DNA of 14,026 nucleotides. Origin: Lachnospiraceae bacterium. GTDB taxonomy: Bacteria > Bacillota > Clostridia > Lachnospirales > Lachnospiraceae. Below are positions 7,306 through 12,206 of the stretch, in pieces (position 1 is the stretch's first letter; the number at the start of each line of letters is the position of its first letter). A program made the translations under genes and the position numbers. Below the pieces are notes generated by a model. The model was not told the DNA's origin. It did not search any database and was given only the letters and a program-made list of their open reading frames with translations. The stretch spans positions 1 to 14,026 of the forward strand of contig JAILJL010000166.1 of the NCBI GenBank assembly GCA_024694785.1, given 5' to 3'.

Positions 7306-7868
7306 ATGGATTTAGGAACAAACTTAAAACAATTACGTAAAGAAAGAAATTTTACACAGGAAGAATTAGCCGAATGTCTTGAGGTTTCACCGCAAACAGT
7401 TAGCAAATGGGAAAATAATCTATCAATGCCGGATATATCGTTATTGCCGGTCTTGGCAGATTATTTCGGAATTACTGTTGATGCATTGCTTATGCATAAT
7501 GCAAGCAGAAAAGATGATATGAAGGAGTTTGCGGCTGAAATACATGCTTTGTTGCCTATTCGCTTGGTAAGGAAAAAGACGGCAGTGAGAAGCAGGGATT
7601 GCTTGAAGAAGCAATAATGTACGCGGATCGAGCGGTAAGAATTGATAGTGGAGAATCATCAAGAACTGCTCAGGCGAAAATGACAAAGTGCTTTTGTATG
7701 GTTGAGCTTGGAAGACGAGAAGAAGCGATTAGAATAGCAAATACGCTTCCGTCGATGTATTCCTCGAGAGAAAGAGTATTGGCGAAAATATCTGAAGGCC
7801 AAGAAAAAGCAAGATGCATAGAAGTGGTTTTACAGTATCTTGATGAGATTAAGGAAGAGTTTAAATGA
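7306..7868 (+). pseudogene. XRE-family regulator with helical-repeat C-domain, internally deleted and frameshifted
   Basis: An N-terminal XRE/Cro helix-turn-helix spans residues 1-65: LGTNLKQLRKERNFTQEELAECLEVSPQTVSKWEN and ISLLPVLADYFGITVDALL. AAAGGA (7294-7299) precedes ATG 7306. The first frame degenerates after EFAAEIHALL and stops at 7617. A second frame, open from VAYSLGKEKDG through LLEEAIMYADRAVRI to TGA 7868, matches the TPR-like C-domain of the same family (LGRREEAIRIANTLPSMYSSRE). Joined, only about 187 codons remain, whereas relatives with this layout are usually around 300 or more. I infer an internal deletion near 7530-7560 that also shifted the frame, and probably loss of the C-terminal end. 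It no longer encodes a complete regulator. Confidence 0.72.
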
Positions 7869-7946
7869 GGCGGTATTTGTTTATGTGCTTGACGGAATTT
7901 ATAAGCTGTGATAGTTTAAGAGTAATTAAAGTGTAAGGAGGATGCG

Positions 7947-8276
7947 ATGTTATCAAGTGAAATCACAATGAATTTAATTAGTGGATTGAAGAAGATTTTT
8001 GAAGATAAGCTCTGCCTCGTTGTGCTTTATGGTTCGGTGGCAAGAAAAGAAGAAACTTCGGATAGTGATATTGATATAGCAGTTATCATTAAAGATGATT
8101 TGACAGAGTCGCAGAAGAAGTTATTTATTGAATTTATGTCTACTATGGATTTGAAGTACGATAGAGTTTTTTCGATGGTTGATATTAATCTTGAACAGTA
8201 CAATAAGTGGGGAGATATTCTTCCTTTTTATAGAAATATCAGGAAGGATGGCATTGTATTATGGAAGGCAGCATAA
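7947..8276 (+). CDS. MNT-type nucleotidyltransferase, antitoxin of MNT-HEPN pair
   Basis: A 109-residue minimal nucleotidyltransferase. The active-site motif GS-x10-D-x-D is intact: Gly29-Ser30, Asp41 and Asp43 within LYGSVARKEETSDSDIDIAV. In characterised type VII (MntA/HepT-like) systems, such proteins block the HEPN partner by transferring AMP to it. Here the same role is inferred from the adjacent HEPN gene, whose start codon lies inside this gene (16-base overlap, different frame), implying translational coupling. AAGGAGG (7935-7941) with a 5-base spacer sets the start at ATG 7947. No promoter was clearly seen in the 78-base interval after the broken XRE gene. Confidence 0.85.
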   Translation: MLSSEITMNLISGLKKIFEDKLCLVVLYGSVARKEETSDSDIDIAVIIKDDLTESQKKLFIEFMSTMDLKYDRVFSMVDINLEQYNKWGDILPFYRNIRKDGIVLWKAA

Positions 8277-8659
8277 AGGAGCTTGCTAGTGTACGTCTTG
8301 ATAGAGCAAAGGAAATGTTGGTTTCTGCAGAGGAGAACTTCAAAAACGATGATTTAAGAACTTCGTTGAATCGTTCATATTATGCCATCTTTCATGCGAT
8401 GAGAGCAATGAATTGTTTGGATGATTTTGATTCTTCGAAGCATTCAGGTGTAATAGCACATTTTAATCAAACATATATAAAGACGGGCGTTATAGATACG
8501 CATTTTTCGCAGATAATAAAAGGTGCATCTTTTTTGAGAGAAAAGTCTGATTATGATGACTTTTATATTGTAAATAGAAAAGAAGCAGAACAGCAGTTGA
8601 TTGACGCAAAAGAGTTTGTTGCTGTAGTTGGTGCTTATCTTGTAAATGGTAATAATTGA
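8261..8659 (+). CDS. HEPN-domain protein, toxin of MNT-HEPN pair
   Basis: A 132-residue all-helical HEPN protein (COG1895/COG2250-like). The signature NRSYYAIFHAMRA gives Arg38-x6-His45, matching the R-x(4-6)-H RNase motif of HEPN toxins. The C-terminal part (DDFYIVNRKEAEQQLIDAKEF) is the usual closing helix of the family. By analogy it would be an RNase held inactive by the upstream nucleotidyltransferase. The order antitoxin-toxin and the 16-base overlap fit such modules. The start ATG 8261 has a purine-rich AGGAAGGA ten bases upstream, within the partner gene. A terminator follows directly. The domain call is solid; toxicity and RNase activity are inferred. Confidence 0.83.
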   Translation: MEGSIKELASVRLDRAKEMLVSAEENFKNDDLRTSLNRSYYAIFHAMRAMNCLDDFDSSKHSGVIAHFNQTYIKTGVIDTHFSQIIKGASFLREKSDYDDFYIVNRKEAEQQLIDAKEFVAVVGAYLVNGNN

Positions 8660-8672
8660 GCTTAGTATTGAG

Positions 8673-8699
8673 AGGATGTCCGTACGGATATCCTTTTTT
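8673..8699 (+). terminator. Terminator of the MNT-HEPN operon
   Basis: AGGATGTCC (8673-8681), loop GTAC, GGATATCCT (8686-8694), then a T tract to 8699. Confidence 0.85.
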
Positions 8700-8759
8700 G
8701 ATTTGCAAAAAACAGGTTGTTCACTTGTGTTCACCTGGGCGAAAATCAAGTAAAATAGC

Positions 8760-8879
8760 CTAATTCAAGGCATTCAGATAATCGGACAGGTCGTATTCAT
8801 TGTCCGATATTCTTATATAATCCATAGTCTGCTGCATGGATGAATGCCCGGCGTATTTCTGAATTATTTTAAGAGGCAT
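8760..8879 (-). pseudogene. C-terminal remnant of a tyrosine recombinase/integrase
   Basis: The last ~40 codons of a phage/ICE-type integrase are readable on the minus strand: MPLKIIQKYAGHSS (conserved box with GH), then QQTMDYIRI with the expected catalytic Tyr, then a short acidic tail ending at the TAG whose complement is 8760-8762. Upstream the frame closes at 8895-8897, so the catalytic Arg/His-x-x-Arg core and DNA-binding domains are absent. This is a vestige, not a functional enzyme. It marks an old mobile-element edge between the MNT-HEPN pair and the metallophosphoesterase operon. The surrounding 8700-8994 holds only this and the XRE leader. Confidence 0.8.
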
Positions 8880-8932
8880 GGTAATAATAAGGTTTTAACT
8901 AACAGTTGAATGCGACAATGTAATATGAAGCT

Positions 8933-8938
8933 TATAAT
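8933..8938 (+). promoter_or_regulatory. Probable -10 box of the XRE-metallophosphoesterase operon
   Basis: A perfect TATAAT lies 57 bases before ATG 8995. The best -35 candidates are poor: GCGACA (8912-8917) gives a 15-base spacer and TTGAAT (8906-8911) gives 21. The promoter may need an activator or be autoregulated by the XRE product. Confidence 0.4.
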
Positions 8939-8994
8939 ATAAGTGGGGGGTGTGGGCTGAAATAATATATACGTATTCGAAAGGAGTCTGTTAT

Positions 8995-9372
8995 ATGAGC
9001 GTAAAGAAAATAAATGAACTCAAATGTATAGATGTAACCGCAACCGGTGAATACATAGGCAGTGTGATGAAGAAATTGGGAATTAGCGATAAGGAACTTT
9101 CGGAATATCTTAATGTAAGCGTACAGGCAGTAAATAAATGGAGACATGGCGCGAGCCTTCCTGATCTTGACAATTTTTATAAGTTAAGTCAGATCTTTGG
9201 CTGTAAGATTAATGATTTATTGGTTCCGACGAAAGTGCTATCAACACTTTCCGTTAAGGATTATGCTCCAGAGATTGAATATTTCTTTGAGGCAGACAGA
9301 GAAAGAAAGGTTAAGCGTATACTTGAGTACGCACAACTATTTTATAGTATGAAGAACTTAAAAAAAGAATCG
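8995..9372 (+). CDS. XRE-family helix-turn-helix regulator
   Basis: A 125-residue regulator; the TAA at 9373-9375 follows. The helix-turn-helix covers about residues 31-77: ISDKELSEYLNVSVQAVNKW followed by a second half with PDLDNFYKLSQIF and INDLLVP. A short charged C-terminal tail (YAPEIEYFFEADRERKVKRI...) may dimerise. AAAGGAG (8980-8986), 8 bases upstream, fixes the start at ATG 8995. It is the first gene of a co-directional run ending in a strong terminator at 11071. I infer that it represses or tunes its own operon. It is more divergent at the N-terminus than typical XRE proteins, with ~20 extra residues before the first helix. Confidence 0.83.
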
Positions 9373-9436
9373 TAAGATTGATGCGCTTGAACTCCATATA
9401 TCTAATGAGAATAGGAAAGTGAGAAAGAACGTTTAC

Positions 9437-10141
9437 ATGAGTAAAGTATTTGTAATACCGGATGTACATTTGAAACCTTGGATGTTTGAGAAAGCTTCGC
9501 ATTTTGTTGAAAAAGCGCCTTACGATGCGGTAGTTCTTCTTGGCGATCTTGTTGATGACTGGTATCAGGAGAAGAATATAGAATTATATAATGAGACATT
9601 TGATGCTGCGATTGCGTTTACAAGTAAGCATAAGGATACGTTCTGGTGTTATGGCAATCATGATGTGAGCTATCTCTGGGAAGAATATGAATCGGGTTAT
9701 TCGGCTTATGCACGAGATACAGTAGTAAGAAGAATTGCAGAGCTAGAGGCCTCGATACCGCCTGAAAACAGCGCTTTTATACATAGATTCGATAATACAT
9801 TATTCAGTCATGCAGGACTTACAAGAGATTTTGTTTTAAGAGTATTCAATTATGGAAATCAAGACTTATCGACGATGATTGCAAATATTAACAAGATGAC
9901 TTCGGATGAGTTATGGAGAAATGATTCGCCGATATGGGTGAGACCGCAGTTCGGAAGGATGGAGATTTATTCTGGGGGAGTATTACAGGTTGTAGGGCAT
10001 ACTCCGGTAAAATGCGTACTTCAGGAAGGAAATCTTCTAACATTAGACATTTTTTCAACTTACCGAGAAGGCGGAGCAATCGGAGATGAGCGATTTGTGT
10101 GGATTGATACGGTAAAGAAAACGTGGGAGTATGTAGTATGA
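9437..10141 (+). CDS. Metallophosphoesterase, PPP/calcineurin-like
   Basis: A 234-residue phosphatase of the bimetal calcineurin-like fold. All core motifs are present: D9-x-H11 (IPDVHL), G36-D37-x2-D40 (GDLVDDW), G73-N-H-D76 (GNHD), S124-H125-A-G (SHAGL) and G187-H188-T-P. The SHAG and GHTP blocks place it with PPP-type phosphatases (protein phosphatases, ApaH-like diadenosine tetraphosphatases). The substrate is unknown. ATG 9437 was chosen because the family motif starts within 9 residues. GTG 9419, in frame, has no proper ribosome site; a weak GAGAAAG precedes 9437. Its TGA (10139-10141) overlaps the ATG at 10138 of the next tiny ORF, showing translational coupling. Cytoplasmic, no signal peptide. 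Confidence 0.87.
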   Translation: MSKVFVIPDVHLKPWMFEKASHFVEKAPYDAVVLLGDLVDDWYQEKNIELYNETFDAAIAFTSKHKDTFWCYGNHDVSYLWEEYESGYSAYARDTVVRRIAELEASIPPENSAFIHRFDNTLFSHAGLTRDFVLRVFNYGNQDLSTMIANINKMTSDELWRNDSPIWVRPQFGRMEIYSGGVLQVVGHTPVKCVLQEGNLLTLDIFSTYREGGAIGDERFVWIDTVKKTWEYVV

Positions 10142-10311
10142 AGTTAGGAGTAAGTTAAAAGGAATTTCAGACACTTGTGAAACTACAAGTATCTGATGCC
10201 AAGGCGCATGTTTTAATTCCGCCTATTCAAGAAAGAATAGAGATATGTGAGAAACTTCCCAGAGAATATTCAGAGGAATTATATAATACTATTAAGAAGG
10301 TGCTACAATGA
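10138..10311 (+). pseudogene. Tiny coupled ORF (about 57 codons) with an in-frame TAA at codon 7
   Basis: ATG 10138 overlaps the upstream stop as ATGA, and the terminal TGA (10309-10311) overlaps the next gene's ATG as ATGA. That double coupling is strong evidence of a real small gene between two enzymes. Codon 7 is TAA (10156-10158: MKLGVS-stop-KEFQTLV). The frame then continues open for 50 codons (DAKAHVLIPPIQERIEICEKLPREY...). Either a nonsense mutation or base-call error has broken it, or translation restarts at GTG 10177 to give a 44-residue peptide. The predicted product is a soluble, charged, helical protein. I recognise no family. Confidence 0.55.
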
Positions 10312-10883
10312 TTTTATATACAGCAGACTTGCATTTCGGGCATGCGAACGCAATTAAGTTCGATAATAGACCTTTTGCGGACGCAGACGAGATGGATAAG
10401 GTTTTAATGGAACGCTGGAATGACAGAGTTCAGAAGGATGATACAGTATACATAGTTGGCGACTTATGTTATAGAAGCGCATATACACCGGATTGGTATC
10501 TTAGTCGCTTGAAGGGTCATAAGATTCTAATACTCGGAAACCACGACACTCACATTTTGAATAATCCTAATGCACAAAAGTATCTTGAAGGAATTGAGAA
10601 AATGATGCATATAAAGGACGGCGAGAACGATATCTGCTTGTGTCACTTTCCACTTGCGGAGTGGAATGGGAGCAATCATGGCAGTTGGCATATATATGCG
10701 CACATCCACAGTAATAAAAATGATACGTATGAATTTATGCGAAACCGTGACCGAGCACTTAATGCAGGTTGTATGATCAATAATTATATGCCGGTATCAT
10801 TTAATGAGCTTTTAAAGAATAATATTGAGTTTAAAAGAATTACCGGGATTATCGAAAATTACGTAAATGCACCCCAGAATTAA
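10308..10883 (+). CDS. Metallophosphoesterase, YfcE/COG4186-like
   Basis: A 191-residue calcineurin-fold phosphoesterase, a different subfamily from the upstream one. Motifs: D7-x-H9-F-G-H12 (TADLHFGH), G51-D52 (VGDLC), G77-N-H-D80 (LGNHD), H113 in CHFPL, and H132-x-H134 in YAHIHSN. The DLHFGH start and C-H-x-P block are typical of the small COG4186-like group often found on phages and mobile elements. Substrate unknown. The start ATG 10308 overlaps the preceding tiny ORF by four bases (ATGA) and its C-terminus overlaps the next gene by 17 bases. Having two unrelated metallophosphoesterases in one operon is notable. Confidence 0.88.
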   Translation: MILYTADLHFGHANAIKFDNRPFADADEMDKVLMERWNDRVQKDDTVYIVGDLCYRSAYTPDWYLSRLKGHKILILGNHDTHILNNPNAQKYLEGIEKMMHIKDGENDICLCHFPLAEWNGSNHGSWHIYAHIHSNKNDTYEFMRNRDRALNAGCMINNYMPVSFNELLKNNIEFKRITGIIENYVNAPQN

Positions 10884-11061
10884 AGCATCATGTCCTTGTT
10901 GCGGTGCACCTAAAGAGAAAATTGTATATCAGAGCAGCGGTACCATAGTAAATGTGTATTGTTCAAATTGTCGTTTGGTATGTCATGAGATTGATGCATG
11001 GGATAATGGATATAAAGATATAATTGATTATTGGAACGATTTTAAACTACGGGTTAAATGA
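10867..11061 (+). CDS. Small zinc-ribbon protein, Lar-like
   Basis: A 64-residue protein with a four-cysteine zinc ribbon: C9-x2-C12 (SCPCCGAP) and C32-x2-C35 (YCSNCR). It is followed by an aromatic, acidic tail DAWDNGYKDIIDYWNDF. The layout (zinc ribbon then ...YWN near the end) is like Lar-type restriction-alleviation proteins of phages, which are short and have the same C-terminal W-N, but the match is weak and no activity can be claimed. It overlaps the metallophosphoesterase gene by 17 bases in another frame, has no strong ribosome site, and so is probably translationally coupled. Last gene before the 11071 hairpin. Confidence 0.72.
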   Translation: MHPRIKASCPCCGAPKEKIVYQSSGTIVNVYCSNCRLVCHEIDAWDNGYKDIIDYWNDFKLRVK

Positions 11062-11070
11062 CAAACGCAC

Positions 11071-11124
11071 CCTCCGGTCTTATACTATTATCAAATAAAT
11101 AGTATAAGAAGCGGAGGTTTTTTT
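11071..11124 (+). terminator. Large hairpin: operon terminator overlapping the next ribosome site
   Basis: CCTCCG (11071-11076) pairs with CGGAGG (11112-11117). An inner CTTATACTATT (11079-11089) pairs perfectly with AATAGTATAAG (11098-11108) over 11 bp. Seven Ts follow (11118-11124). The GGAGG in the 3' arm is also the only ribosome site of the ATG at 11125, so folding would both end upstream transcription and hide that site. Confidence 0.8.
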
Positions 11125-11773
11125 ATGGCAGAGAAAATGTTGGTGACTCAGGCGCTTGATGAGCGCGATTTACTTGTAAAGAAGATTCACGGCAAGATTG
11201 CTAAGGCAAGCTTCGTCGATACAATTAAACCTAACGAGGAAAAAGTTCTTGTAGCAAGAATTACCCGTGAGGAGTATTCACAAAATGCCGAGAGCGCATA
11301 TCAGCAGATACAGGATTTAATTGATCGCTTTCAGAAGATAGATGCAGCAATAGTAGCATCGAATGCAGCAACCAAGATTAAGACATCATATGGAGAATGG
11401 AGCAATTGCACTTCGTAACAGACTGCGCGGAACAGGAAACTATGATGGAGAAGCGAATTTCGAAACCTCGCTTGTTATGAAAATGAATAATGAATTAGCA
11501 GATAGAATCAGCACTGCCGAGATGAAGAACAGACAGCTTCAATCAACGGCAGAGAATATGAGACTTTCTATTCTTGGAAAAGATACCAAGGTTAAGGACG
11601 ATAAGCCGCTTGAGGTAGTGGAATCCTATGTTAAGGAGAACACAACCGAGCTTGTGGATCCGCTTGACGTTCGTCAGAAGATAGCTACCATAAACGAGAA
11701 ACTTGATACGCTTCGTACCGAGCTTGATACACAGATTAAGGTAGCTAACGCAACGACATTTATTAAAATATAA
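11125..11773 (+). pseudogene. DIP1984/septicolysin-like family protein, frameshifted
   Basis: Two frames together encode one ~215-residue, mostly helical, coiled-coil-rich protein. Frame 1 runs from MAEKMLVTQALDERDLL to AAIVASNAATKIKTSYGE and stops at 11418. The other frame takes over at about 11399 (GAIALRNRLRG) and continues through RLSILGKD, PLEVVESY and the closing ELDTQIKVANATTFIKI to TAA 11771-11773. The NAAT...AIALR and ELDT-I--AN-TT blocks are those of the DIP1984/septicolysin-like group, here in a longer version. The break at 11395-11400 fits one lost base, or a short deletion of ~10 bases, since a few residues between YGE and AIALR seem missing. Role unknown. GGAGG at 11113-11117 lies in a hairpin. 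The family call is moderate. Confidence 0.65.
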
Positions 11774-11774
11774 T
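11769..11774 (+). promoter_or_regulatory. -10 box of the candidate structured RNA
   Basis: A perfect TATAAT overlaps the TAA stop of the preceding gene. The expected start near 11781 lies about 5 bases before the first base of the long terminal helix of the RNA. No consensus -35 is visible 16-18 bases upstream (TAACGC region). Confidence 0.45.
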
Positions 11775-11780
11775 ATAAGG

Positions 11781-12173
11781 TACTTAATGCCTGCAACATG
11801 AAAACTTCGAACCCGACTTCCCTGTAACAGGGTTAAGTTACAACAAGTTCCGGAAAGAGAACAATAAGATTTCAGAAAATACCAATATTTGGCACGTACT
11901 ATAAATACGCGAGTATCTGAAACCACGTCATAGGAGTTGAAACCTATTTGTGGCGGAGAGGGGCGCCGTACTAAGCCTCGCCATTTTTTAACGGTTTTCT
12001 CTTTTGGGTTAATATTGAATAGTAAATGATTAATAGTTATTTCTTCAATTTTTGAATCGAAAACAGCTAACTTTCTTATAGACATAGATACTATGTCGAA
12101 ATCCATGAAGAAGGTTATGGTGATAAGTCGGTTGACCGGAAGTTTGCCTCATGGCTGTGTTGCAGGCATTTTT
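11781..12173 (+). ncRNA. Candidate ~385-nt structured RNA upstream of the PcfJ-like gene
   Basis: About 430 bases without a plausible gene. The ends pair perfectly over 13 bp: AATGCCTGCAACA (11786-11798) with TGTTGCAGGCATT (12158-12170), followed by further Ts. Inside are CCCTG-TAA-CAGGG (11820-11832); TTTCAGA/TCTGAAA (11870-11876 with 11916-11922) enclosing CCAA/TTGG and an ATAC-GCGA-GTAT GNRA-capped hairpin; ATAGG/CCTAT (11930-11947) within CCAC/GTGG; TGGCG/CGCCA (11951-11983); TTCTTCA/TGAAGAA (12041-12047 with 12106-12112) enclosing GACATAG-ATA-CTATGTC (12081-12097). CCGAC (11813-11817) could also pair with GTCGG (12127-12131). Some helices are alternatives. It is not recognisable as RNase P, tmRNA, SRP, 6S, a group I/II intron or a common riboswitch. 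Function unknown; GOLLD, ROOL or OMEGA-like large RNAs are comparisons only. Confidence 0.6.
11951..11989 (+). terminator. Terminator-like hairpin inside the structured RNA
   Basis: TGGCG (11951-11955) pairs with CGCCA (11979-11983), with an inner AGG/CCT, followed directly by six Ts (11984-11989). It could end a shorter ~205-nt transcript or act as an attenuator ahead of the PcfJ-like gene. Confidence 0.45.
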
Positions 12174-12206
12174 GTATATTGCGGAGGCTTATAATGGGGT
12201 GATGTT

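Noticed and set aside
2283..10158. TAA reassigned to a sense codon, since two in-frame TAA codons interrupt otherwise continuous frames
   Set aside because: Several intact genes here end in TAA (PduL, the second phosphoesterase, the first XRE gene), and no bacterium of this kind is known to reassign TAA.
11543..12106. 187-codon minus-strand open frame across the end of the septicolysin-like gene and the RNA region
   Set aside because: It has no ribosome site and no recognisable domain, covers the complement of a clear plus-strand coding end, and breaks the hairpin-rich region; probably chance.
11774..12206. Group I/II intron, RNase P RNA, tmRNA or riboswitch
   Set aside because: None of the conserved core blocks of those RNAs (for example group II domain V, the RNase P GAGGAAAGUC block, tmRNA ends) was found.
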